From the NCBI GenBank assembly GCA_943326315.2, contig CALPSU020000037.1, forward strand, positions 1 through 12,626: a DNA stretch of 12,626 nt. Direction: 5' to 3'. A model generated the notes under the pieces. It saw only the letters and a list, made by a program, of their open reading frames with translations, was not told where the DNA came from and did not search any database. Positions 1 to 6,608 of the stretch are shown here, piece by piece. Every line of letters starts with the position of its first letter. Position 1 is the stretch's first letter. A program made the translations under genes and the position numbers. This DNA comes from Chryseobacterium gleum. GTDB taxonomy: Bacteria > Bacteroidota > Bacteroidia > Flavobacteriales_D > Crocinitomicaceae.

Positions 1-201
1 GGCCAACAATTAAATATTGATTTTTTCAATCGTTTAAAATTAGTTGTAAAAAAAGATTCAGAAATTAAAATGATTTCTTTTTCAGATTTAGATCAATTTA
101 AGGATTGGAAAATTTATAACACTCTAGTTAATACTGTTTATAAGTTGAATAATTCATTTTTAATACCAGTTGAAGAAAGTGAATTGTTCAAGATTGTATG
201 A
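1..201 (+). CDS. C-terminal 66 residues of an unidentified protein (5' end outside window)
   Basis: Reading frame 1 is open from the first base to a TGA at 199-201, giving 66 residues that begin GQQLNIDFFNRLK and end ESELFKIV. Composition is typical of a soluble mixed alpha/beta protein, with lysine-rich stretches and several aromatic residues (FKDWKIYNT). A/T-rich codon use matches the neighbouring genes. No catalytic motif, signal peptide or membrane segment is visible, and I do not recognise the family. It is transcribed toward the minus-strand repeat-protein gene, and the two ends are separated only by the tandem repeat array. That it is the real end of a longer gene is inferred from the open frame and its coding-like composition. 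Confidence 0.7.
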   Translation, partial: GQQLNIDFFNRLKLVVKKDSEIKMISFSDLDQFKDWKIYNTLVNTVYKLNNSFLIPVEESELFKIV

Positions 202-207
202 TTCTGA

Positions 208-380
208 AATAAATTTGTATTGGGTTAATCTTTACTTGTTGTCTGAGTAAAATTTAGGATAATAAATTTGTATCGGCTTAACTTTAATTGTTGACTGAGT
301 AAAATTTATGATAATAAATTTGTATCGGTTTAACTTTACTTGTTGACTGAGTAAAATTTATGATAATAAATTTGTATCGA
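208..380. repeat. Intergenic tandem array of a 52-bp unit, 3 copies plus a 16-bp partial copy
   Basis: Three head-to-tail units lie at 208-260 (53 bp, one extra T), 261-312 and 313-364 (52 bp each). A partial copy at 365-380 stops three bases before the stop codon of the next gene. Units 2 and 3 differ at only two positions, and unit 1 carries a few more changes. Each unit begins AATAAATTTGTAT and ends AAAATTTATGAT. At the last two junctions the arms AAATTTAT and ATAAATTT pair perfectly around a GATA loop (302-321 and 354-373). The unit length is not a multiple of three, so the array is not coding. It sits between two convergent genes, where it might affect mRNA 3' ends, but no function can be shown. 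Confidence 0.93.
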
Positions 381-382
381 AG

Positions 383-865
383 TCAGTCTCTTTTAAATGA
401 ATGTATATCATTGTGATTTTCTTCAATTTTATCTTTAACTTCTTTAATAGTTTGCGCTAAAATAAAAATATCAGGAGTAGAATTATTCTTTAACCATATC
501 CAACTTTCATTTTCGTGTTCAACTGCCATTGCAATATGATAAAGTAAGTTGAAATTATATTTTAGCAACCATTTCTGAGCTTTTTCATCGCCTTCAGCAG
601 CATGTATCATCGCCATTATATGCGCAAATCCATTTTGCATCAACCAAGTCCGAGCATCATCTTTTAAGTAAATTGCTGCACATGCAATCACTAATTCAGG
701 ATATCCATTTTTGTTTAACCAAGCAGATATATCCTTATTTCCACCAATAGTTTTTGCCCAAGCTAAAATTATTTTAGGATGATAGTCAATTTTTTTTAAC
801 TCAACTTTTTGAATTAAAGAAGGTGAAGGAGTAACGACTTTTTTCTTTTTACCGAATAAACCCAT
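383..865 (-). CDS. Small protein built of four 25-residue helical repeats, function unknown
   Basis: This is a 160-residue protein with no recognised family. A short basic head (MGLFGKKKK) and a Pro/Ser linker lead to four tandem 25-residue units at residues 33-57, 58-82, 83-107 and 108-132, then a charged tail. Every unit has Trp-Leu at positions 17-18 and a small-residue helix near its start. Units 1 and 2 also share an N-G turn at positions 21-22. The pattern suggests pairs of short helices stacked as a small solenoid, possibly a protein-binding scaffold. No signal peptide or membrane segment is present, so it is probably cytoplasmic. Its ATG overlaps the stop codon of the spmAB-like gene (TAATG), which points to translational coupling and a related role. 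The function is unknown. Confidence 0.88.
   Translation of the reverse strand: MGLFGKKKKVVTPSPSLIQKVELKKIDYHPKIILAWAKTIGGNKDISAWLNKNGYPELVIACAAIYLKDDARTWLMQNGFAHIMAMIHAAEGDEKAQKWLLKYNFNLLYHIAMAVEHENESWIWLKNNSTPDIFILAQTIKEVKDKIEENHNDIHSFKRD
470..769 (-). repeat. Four exact-length 25-aa (75-bp) protein repeats with a Trp-Leu core
   Basis: Aligning the protein on its Trp-Leu pairs gives W49-L50, W74-L75, W99-L100 and W124-L125, exactly 25 residues apart with no insertions. The rough consensus is two to four aliphatic residues, an Ala-rich turn of helix, an acidic/Lys turn, Ala-x-x-Trp-Leu, then Asn-Gly or similar. The DNA of the units has diverged strongly while the protein register has not, so this is an old repeat held by selection on structure rather than a recent duplication. 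Confidence 0.9.
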
Positions 866-2097
866 TAGATTTTGTAGAATAAGTAAGCAACTAAAATCGC
901 AGTGATTGCACCTACGATATCTGCGATGATTCCTCCCATGGCTGCATATCGGGTATTTTTAACTTTTATTGAACCAAAATACACCGCTAATACATAAAAT
1001 GTAGTTTCAGTGCTTCCTTGAAAAGTTGCAGATAATTTACCTACAAAAGAATCTACACCATGAGAAGTAAATGTATCTACCATTAAACCTCTAGCTCCGC
1101 TTCCTGAAAATGGTTTCATAAATGCTACTGGTAAAGCATCAATGAACTCTGTGTGAACAACTCCTGCGAATTCTAAAGTGTATTTAATACCTTTTAATAA
1201 TTCTTCCATTGCCCCACACGCTCTGAATACAGCTATTGCAGCTAGAATAGCAACAAGGAAAGGGATAATGTTTAAAGCTACTTCAAAACCACCTTTAGCA
1301 CCTTCAATAAAGGATTCATATACATTTATTTTGGAACGAATTGCCAAGATTAAAAAAGATCCAATAAATGAAAATAAAATTAGGTTACTTCCAACAAGAG
1401 ATACTGGTTGTACCATATCAGGATGATTTGTTAGATATGCCAACAAGGATACAATCAAAATAGTTAAAGTACCTACATATATTAGGATGGTTTTATTTAA
1501 AAGATTAATTTTTTGTTTAATTCCAACGTAAATTAGTGCTGCTAAAGTTGCGAAAAAAGTAGATATTAAAATTGGTAAAAAAACCTCAGCTGGCGACGTA
1601 GATCCATTTGCAGCCCTCATTGCCAATATACTTACAGGAATAATTGTTAAGCCTGAAGCATTTAAAACCATAAACATGATTTGTGCATTCGTTGCTACAT
1701 CTGGATTTGGGTTTAAAGTTTGAAGCTCTTTCATTGCTTTTAAACCTGCTGGAGTTGCAGCATTATCTAAGCCTAACATGTTTGCTGAAATATTCATCAT
1801 CATCGATCCAATAGCTGGATGGTTTTTTGGTACTTCAGGGAATATTTTAGAGAAAAGTGGAGATACTAATCTTGTCATATGTCTTATTGCACCACCATCT
1901 TCGCCAACTTTCATAAATCCCATCCATAAACAAAGTACTCCGGTTAAAGCTAGGGAGATTGTGAATCCTGTTTCAGCAGCAGAGAATAATGCCTTCACCA
2001 TCTGGTCGAATATATTCAAGTCTTGCCAAAAAATTAATTTCCCAAGTCCCATCGATATGGCGATGAGAAACATTCCAATAAAAATCTTATTTAACAT
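865..2097 (-). CDS. Fused SpmA-SpmB-type nucleoside-recognition (Gate domain) membrane protein
   Basis: This 410-residue integral membrane protein joins two modules that are separate SpmA and SpmB proteins in Bacillus. The N-terminal SpmA-like half (about 1-195) carries the signature NISANMLGLDNAATPAGL at 102-119. The SpmB-like half (about 235-410) carries MKPFSGSGARGL at 327-338 and QGSTETTFYVLAVYFGS at 360-376. Around eight to ten hydrophobic segments are visible. In Bacillus the pair is linked to spore core dehydration, but Gate-domain proteins are widespread in non-sporulating bacteria, where the substrate is unknown. A transporter or channel role is inferred. The gene lies 63 bp downstream of a LytTR regulator and overlaps the repeat-protein gene by one base, so it may be in a four-gene transcript. 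Confidence 0.9.
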   Translation of the reverse strand: MLNKIFIGMFLIAISMGLGKLIFWQDLNIFDQMVKALFSAAETGFTISLALTGVLCLWMGFMKVGEDGGAIRHMTRLVSPLFSKIFPEVPKNHPAIGSMMMNISANMLGLDNAATPAGLKAMKELQTLNPNPDVATNAQIMFMVLNASGLTIIPVSILAMRAANGSTSPAEVFLPILISTFFATLAALIYVGIKQKINLLNKTILIYVGTLTILIVSLLAYLTNHPDMVQPVSLVGSNLILFSFIGSFLILAIRSKINVYESFIEGAKGGFEVALNIIPFLVAILAAIAVFRACGAMEELLKGIKYTLEFAGVVHTEFIDALPVAFMKPFSGSGARGLMVDTFTSHGVDSFVGKLSATFQGSTETTFYVLAVYFGSIKVKNTRYAAMGGIIADIVGAITAILVAYLFYKI

Positions 2098-2160
2098 GTA
2101 GCTAAATTCGGTATTATATATTCTAATATTAAGTGAGTTGAAAACAAGATTTCCACAGAG

Positions 2161-2904
2161 TTATAAACTCATGATTTCTTTGAAACGTATTGCTTGTCGT
2201 CTTGAAATTTCTACTTTTTCACCCTCTCTTAATTCCACCATGAGTCCGCCATTAAACCAATTTTCAATTGAACTAATCCATTTTGTATTTATGATAAACT
2301 TTCTGTTTGCTCGAAAGAAATGTTCAGGACTCAATCGTTCTTCAAAATTATTTAAAGACCTTAAAACTAGAGGTCTAAATGAATCGAAATAAACCTTTAC
2401 ATAGTTTCCATCTGATTCTAACATTCTAACTTTACTTAATTCTATGAACCAAGTTTTTTCACCATCTTTAATGAAAACACTATCGTTTATAGTTAATTTC
2501 CGATCTTTTCTCGAAGGGTAAAATTCAGTTGAAAATCCTAATTCATCATCTAATTGTTTGATTTTCAGAATTGAATCTTGAAGTCTACTTGGGTCAACAG
2601 GTTTTAATATATAGTCTAAAGCTTTAATTTCGAATGCTTTAATTGCGAATTCATCGTAGGCTGTTACGAAAATTACTTTTGGAATTTCATCTAATTTCTT
2701 GAGCATTTCAAATCCATCCATACCAGGCATTGAAATATCTAAAAATATTAAATCGGGTTTTAATTCTTGAATTTTTTGAATTCCATCTTCACCATTTTTC
2801 GCTTCTCCGATTACTTCAATTTCATTAAATTGTTTTAATAATAACTTTAATTCTTCTCTAGCAAGTCTCTCATCATCAATTATTAATGTTTTAAATGTTT
2901 TCAT
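2161..2904 (-). CDS. LytTR-family DNA-binding response regulator
   Basis: The protein has 247 residues, the usual length for the LytR/AlgR family. The receiver domain (about 4-120) shows the acidic pair D10-D11, phosphoacceptor D56 in DLIFLDISMPGMDG, T81 and K101 in the KPVDP motif. The C-terminal LytTR domain (about 140-245) includes a typical ESDGNYVKVY stretch, RSLNNFEERL, and FFRANRKFIIN. The protein should bind direct repeats in promoter DNA after phosphorylation by the kinase encoded just upstream. Its ATG starts three bases after the kinase stop codon, so the two are co-transcribed and probably a cognate pair. Target genes cannot be read directly, but the spmAB-like operon downstream and the divergent secreted-protein gene are the nearest candidates. 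Confidence 0.95.
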   Translation of the reverse strand: MKTFKTLIIDDERLAREELKLLLKQFNEIEVIGEAKNGEDGIQKIQELKPDLIFLDISMPGMDGFEMLKKLDEIPKVIFVTAYDEFAIKAFEIKALDYILKPVDPSRLQDSILKIKQLDDELGFSTEFYPSRKDRKLTINDSVFIKDGEKTWFIELSKVRMLESDGNYVKVYFDSFRPLVLRSLNNFEERLSPEHFFRANRKFIINTKWISSIENWFNGGLMVELREGEKVEISRRQAIRFKEIMSL

Positions 2905-2907
2905 ATG

Positions 2908-3936
2908 TTATAGTTTAAATGTAATCGATGAAATTACTTTATTTTCTTTTTGATAAATATCAAAAATAGCTAAGCCATTGTATTGTAAATCTAATCTACG
3001 TCTAGTATTTTCTATACCTATTCCTAAATCAACCTTAGTTTTTAAAGATCCTGTATTTTCTACTGTAATAATAATTGCATCTTTTTGCTTTTCCGTTTTA
3101 ATTCTAATTTCACCGCCCTCAATTAAAGTTGAGATTCCATGTTTAATAGCATTTTCAACAAGCATTTGTATTGAAAAAGGCGGTATTAAGTATTTATTTA
3201 TCTTATTATCAGTAATCCATGATAAAGTCAATCTTTCTTCAAATCTAATTTTTTCAAGATCTAAATAATTAGAAACCATTTCAATTTCCTCTTCTATTGA
3301 AACTAAATTTAATTTACTTAGCATTAATGATTTTCGTAAAAGATTAGAAAGTACGGTAACTGATTTTTTTGCTTTAGACGGATCTAATTCAATTAAGGCT
3401 CTTATGCTATTCAAAGAATTAAATAAAAAATGAGGATTTAATTGAGTTCTTAAATTTTTTAGTTCAATTTCATTTTTACTTGCTTCTAGTGAGAGATTAT
3501 TGATTTCTTGTTTTCGTGATTTACTAAAAAAATGATATGTAAAATAAAGAGCATTCCAAAATAAGATAAGAATAAAAATAGATATTAAAGCATTGAAAAT
3601 TTTTAATATTGAAAAAGGTTCTTCCGAATTAATATTTGAAATGTAAGAAGTAATCTTAGTTGATAATACGATAAGTAACGCAAATATTAAGGATGAAAGA
3701 AGAATTCGTGGTATAAGTGGTTGTAATTTAATTTCAAGCCATCCCCATTTAAAAAACAATCGTCTCATTAGATGAGTAAAAAGGATTGCGAAAAATAGGA
3801 AGCTTGCGATGTCAATAAATAAAAATGAATCTACATTTTTAGGATTTTCAACATAGGTAGATAAAATTACTAGTGCTGCATAAAATAACCAACCTCCAAA
3901 TTGTGCTCCCCAATAAAACAAACGTGTTGTGTTCAT
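2908..3936 (-). CDS. LytS/YehU-type membrane sensor histidine kinase
   Basis: This 342-residue kinase has four predicted membrane helices in the first 135 residues (about 9-28, 38-58, 76-97 and 112-134) and only short loops, so it probably senses a membrane or small-molecule signal. A short coiled linker (about 140-160) leads to the His_kinase motif LRTQLNPHFLFNSLN, with H169 as the likely phosphorylated residue. The ATP-binding domain shows the N box LVENAIKHGI (259-268), VENTG (292-296) and GIGIENTRRRL (305-315). It lacks PAS, HAMP or large extracellular domains. It is the first gene of the minus-strand block and is followed immediately by its LytTR partner. The signal is unknown. Confidence 0.95.
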   Translation of the reverse strand: MNTTRLFYWGAQFGGWLFYAALVILSTYVENPKNVDSFLFIDIASFLFFAILFTHLMRRLFFKWGWLEIKLQPLIPRILLSSLIFALLIVLSTKITSYISNINSEEPFSILKIFNALISIFILILFWNALYFTYHFFSKSRKQEINNLSLEASKNEIELKNLRTQLNPHFLFNSLNSIRALIELDPSKAKKSVTVLSNLLRKSLMLSKLNLVSIEEEIEMVSNYLDLEKIRFEERLTLSWITDNKINKYLIPPFSIQMLVENAIKHGISTLIEGGEIRIKTEKQKDAIIITVENTGSLKTKVDLGIGIENTRRRLDLQYNGLAIFDIYQKENKVISSITFKL

Positions 3937-4069
3937 GGTGTAAAATTATACTATTCAATGATAATAATGAATTAAAATGATGAATGGTTGAAATTAATGT
4001 ATTTATGGTTTGTTTATGGTTTGATTGTTTTTGTTTTTTTCTATTTATATTTGGTTAATAATTTTAAGG
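3937..4069. promoter_or_regulatory. Divergent promoter region between the kinase operon and the secreted-protein gene
   Basis: This 133-bp AT-rich interval must hold promoters for both directions. It contains a perfect 11-bp direct repeat, TTTATGGTTTG, at 4002-4012 and 4013-4023, and a third ATGGTT at 3984-3989. The starts of the three ATGGTT cores are 21 bp and 11 bp apart, which places them on the same face of the helix. LytTR regulators bind direct repeats with about two-turn spacing and a GTT core, so these may be operator sites for the adjacent response regulator. An alternative is that TATGGTTTG is a degenerate -7 box. Only the repeats themselves are certain. Confidence 0.5.
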
Positions 4070-4975
4070 GTGAGGTATATATTTTTATTGTTGTTTTTCT
4101 TTTCATTTTCTAGTTATTCTCAAACGATTTCTTCGAATCGTGTAGGATTTTCAACTGGATTATTATTGAATTTTGGAACACATGTAAATTCAATAGGGAT
4201 ATCTTTTAAAACCTATTATGTGGATTATTTTTATCAAGTAAATTTAGGTTCATCTATATCTTGGAATTTAAATAGTTACGGTCATCGTAAAAAGTTTTGG
4301 GAATCTAGAAATTATTTAGGATGTATGATCTTAGGTGGTAAAAAAAACAATTCAATTGATTTTCAGTTAGATGGTTTAACACATCAATCTTTTTATAAGA
4401 ATGCTGTAGGGTATAATTATGTTTGGTATTTTGATAATATCGGAACATCTCAGCTTTCAGGTGGCTTTTCTTTACACTTGAATAAAATAGGGGTATATTT
4501 TGAGAATGATGTTTTTGCTGGACAAGCAAACGATAGATTTAGAACGGGACATATTCTTGTGAGCTATAGATATAATGATTTTAAATTTGGTACTGGTGTT
4601 TATTTATGGACTGGAGAGACGAATGGAGCAATCTGGGAAAGAACTTCATCCAATGATTGTCCAAATGGTTTTAAATGTTTAGACAAGCTTCCTTTTGGAA
4701 AAACAAGTCATGGTATTTTATATGGATTAATTGTTGAAAATCTATCTTTAGGTCAAAATCTTCATTTAAAAATAGGTGTTGATAGTGAAAATGTTAGAAA
4801 TGCTGTTCAGAATCGATTTGTACACGATTTAATTTTATTACCAAAAAGTATAGAGCGTAAAACACCACATTATCCAAGATTAAATAAAGATGGTATGCCT
4901 ATTTTTAATAAGAAGGATAAAAGAAATGATAAGTTATATTTTCAAACAGGTTTGAATGAAAATTGGAGTAATTAA
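4070..4975 (+). CDS. Secreted beta-rich protein, possibly Ntox23 (polymorphic toxin type 23) family
   Basis: I place the start at the GTG at 4070, giving 301 residues. It yields a clean signal peptide (MRYIFLLLFFFSFSSYS, cut before Q18), whereas the longer frame from a TTG at 4025 adds an unlikely hydrophobic extension. The mature protein is rich in alternating aromatic and small residues, as in beta-sheet or outer-membrane barrel proteins. Two polar blocks stand out: ENDVFAGQANDRFRTG (145-160) and a DSENVRNAVQNRFVHD segment (238-253). These resemble, from memory, the Ntox23 proteins of Bacteroidota, but I could not verify this. It has no Rhs, delivery or sorting domain. Two Cys (C197 and C203 by this start) may form a disulfide. 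Whether it is a toxin or a structural envelope protein is open. Confidence 0.75.
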   Translation: MRYIFLLLFFFSFSSYSQTISSNRVGFSTGLLLNFGTHVNSIGISFKTYYVDYFYQVNLGSSISWNLNSYGHRKKFWESRNYLGCMILGGKKNNSIDFQLDGLTHQSFYKNAVGYNYVWYFDNIGTSQLSGGFSLHLNKIGVYFENDVFAGQANDRFRTGHILVSYRYNDFKFGTGVYLWTGETNGAIWERTSSNDCPNGFKCLDKLPFGKTSHGILYGLIVENLSLGQNLHLKIGVDSENVRNAVQNRFVHDLILLPKSIERKTPHYPRLNKDGMPIFNKKDKRNDKLYFQTGLNENWSN

Positions 4976-4981
4976 TAGTTT

Positions 4982-5494
4982 TTAATCCAATAAAACTTCA
5001 GTATTCTTAATAGAAGATAATATTAAAGTAATTGATCCGATAGTTAATAATACAAATAAAATAGAATAAAATATTGAGAATGATTGATTTGTTAACGATA
5101 TGAAAATTAATAATATAGAATTTGATAAAAAACAAAAACGAGATACTTTACTAATTATATCCGTTTTACCTTTCAGTAATTGAAGAATTCCAGCAGTCAT
5201 TAGAATCGTTAAACCAGATAATTCAATTGGCCAAAATTGAGAAAATTTTTCAGGAATTAAGGTAAGATATATAAAAAGTAAAATAAGCGTGATTCCTACA
5301 TAAAAAAAAATTCCTGATAATTTCGATTTCTTTTTTTGAATTATGTATAATGAAATAGATACACAAGTACTTATAAGTGAGTAGCATAATAAATCAAGTG
5401 CAATAAAAAAAGAAGATTTAACAGCAAATAAAATTAATGAAGTTATTAATCCTAAAGTTGATAATAATAAAAGGTAAACTGTTGCTTTTTTCAA
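4982..5494 (-). CDS. Hypothetical six-helix inner-membrane protein
   Basis: This 170-residue protein is almost entirely hydrophobic, with six likely membrane helices at about 5-25, 29-52, 60-80, 88-107, 118-134 and 139-161. Short basic loops (QKKKSK after helix 2, KGKTD after helix 4) put those loops on the cytoplasmic side. There are no charged residues within helices that would suggest transport or catalysis, and I do not recognise the family. Its stop lies only six bases from the stop of the converging secreted-protein gene. It has its own probable promoter just upstream at 5520-5534, after the agmatinase gene. Its closeness to a possible toxin invites the idea of an immunity protein, but the opposite orientation argues against it. 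Confidence 0.8.
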   Translation of the reverse strand: MKKATVYLLLLSTLGLITSLILFAVKSSFFIALDLLCYSLISTCVSISLYIIQKKKSKLSGIFFYVGITLILLFIYLTLIPEKFSQFWPIELSGLTILMTAGILQLLKGKTDIISKVSRFCFLSNSILLIFISLTNQSFSIFYSILFVLLTIGSITLILSSIKNTEVLLD

Positions 5495-5519
5495 AATATT
5501 TTTTTTGATTGAATTAAAG

Positions 5520-5534
5520 TAAAGTAAAGGTAAT
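5520..5534 (-). promoter_or_regulatory. Putative promoter -7 region for the six-helix membrane protein
   Basis: Read on the minus strand, the 15-mer ATTACCTTTACTTTA lies about 26-40 bases upstream of the ATG at 5494. It contains TACCTTTA (5525-5532), which matches the Bacteroidota -7 box TAnnTTTG except for the last base. The identical 15-mer occurs before clpB. No clear -33 TTG is visible at the expected distance here, so the promoter call is tentative. Confidence 0.4.
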
Positions 5535-5561
5535 CAAAAAACTAGGATATGATTTTGAAAG

Positions 5562-6608
5562 CTATAGAAATGATCTTCTATTTTTTTCAACTGCACATAC
5601 TAAATTCCAAAGTGCTCTAGACCCAACATTTGCATCCCAGTCTCCTTGATTTCCAGGAGAAACTTCATTCAAATCAAATCCAACGATTCTTTTTCCAGAT
5701 TCTACTAATTTGAAAAATAAATAATTTATTTCTTCCAATTTAAATCCTCCAACAACTGGTGTTCCTGTATTTGGACATAATTCAGGAGAAAGTCCATCAA
5801 TATCGAATGAAATGTAAACTAAATCGGGAAGGTCTGAAATGATTTTATCAACTTGAGAATTCCATGTTTCTCCATTGTATTGACCTTCTTTTAAATTCCA
5901 ATCAAAATAAGTTGATACTCTACCTTTGCTAGAATTTATTAAGTCAATTTCAGATTGAGCAACGTCACGAATTCCAACTTGCACTAACTTTGTTAAGTTT
6001 TTACAATTTTTAAGGGCATTAAACATAATGCTAGCGTGAGATTGTTTAAATCCTTCATATGCATTTCTTAAATCGGCATGGGCGTCAATCTGAAGTATTC
6101 CAAAAGACTCTCCTTTTGAGTCAATAGCTTCTAATAATCCAAGAGGTACACTATGTTCGCCACCTAAAACACCTACAATTTTACCTTGATTAATCAAAGT
6201 AAGAGCTCGTTCTTTTAGATTTATTTTTAATGCATCTTGAGCCTCATTGATTGTTTCAACTGTTTTTTGAAAATCAGAATTCTTACTTAAATCTCCGCCA
6301 TCTTCCAAAAAAGAAATGTATTCAACAGCTTCAATGCATAGTTTTGAATTGATTTTCGCCCATTCTTGTGAGATAGGAGCGAGGTAAACTTTTGTTTTCC
6401 AGGCATTTTCTAATTTTGGATGATAAAAATCCAATTGTGTAGACGCTTCTAAGATTACTCTCGGACCTTCACTTGTTCCTTTTCCGTAGGATGCCGTAGC
6501 ATCCCATGGAATTGGTATAATTACAATGTCAGCCTCTGATTCGTTAACTGGAAATCCAAATAAGTTACCATTGGCAATCCCTACGCCGTTTGGGTCGAAG
6601 TTTGACAT
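5562..6608 (-). CDS. speB: Agmatinase (ureohydrolase family)
   Basis: Ureohydrolases of this group hydrolyse agmatine to putrescine and urea with two Mn ions. The metal ligands are all visible: H152 in GGEHSVPLG, D175, H177 and D179 in DAHADLR, and D269 and D271 in SFDIDGLSP. E315 in GFDLNEVSPG sits where the family binds the guanidinium group. At 348 residues it is about 40 longer than typical SpeB, with insertion mainly around residues 85-130. Its ATG lies 28 bp inside the 3' end of the spermidine synthase fusion gene, so the two are co-expressed. That neighbour makes agmatine the most likely substrate. Guanidinobutyrase or formimidoylglutamase are less likely alternatives. No arginine decarboxylase gene is in the window. 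Confidence 0.9.
   Translation of the reverse strand: MSNFDPNGVGIANGNLFGFPVNESEADIVIIPIPWDATASYGKGTSEGPRVILEASTQLDFYHPKLENAWKTKVYLAPISQEWAKINSKLCIEAVEYISFLEDGGDLSKNSDFQKTVETINEAQDALKINLKERALTLINQGKIVGVLGGEHSVPLGLLEAIDSKGESFGILQIDAHADLRNAYEGFKQSHASIMFNALKNCKNLTKLVQVGIRDVAQSEIDLINSSKGRVSTYFDWNLKEGQYNGETWNSQVDKIISDLPDLVYISFDIDGLSPELCPNTGTPVVGGFKLEEINYLFFKLVESGKRIVGFDLNEVSPGNQGDWDANVGSRALWNLVCAVEKNRRSFL

Noticed and set aside
208..380. Possible CRISPR array
   Set aside because: The 52-bp units abut directly with no variable spacers, and no cas genes are nearby.
1178..2392. Plus-strand open frames at 1178-1426, 1778-2101 and 2138-2392
   Set aside because: They lie antisense to well-supported spmAB and LytTR genes and have no recognisable protein features.
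2978..3268. Plus-strand open frame inside the kinase gene
   Set aside because: It is antisense to the conserved ATPase domain of the histidine kinase.
4025..4069. TTG at 4025 as start of the secreted-protein gene
   Set aside because: It would add 15 hydrophobic residues before a complete signal peptide. The GTG at 4070 gives a normal one.
4305..4529. Minus-strand open frame inside the secreted-protein gene
   Set aside because: It is antisense to a coding frame with a signal peptide, and its own composition is not protein-like.
4976..4981. Terminator between the convergent genes
   Set aside because: Only six bases separate the stops and no stem-loop is visible there.
4070..5494. Toxin-immunity pair formed by the Ntox23-like protein and the six-helix membrane protein
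   Set aside because: The genes are convergent, whereas immunity genes normally follow in the same direction, and the second gene has its own probable promoter.
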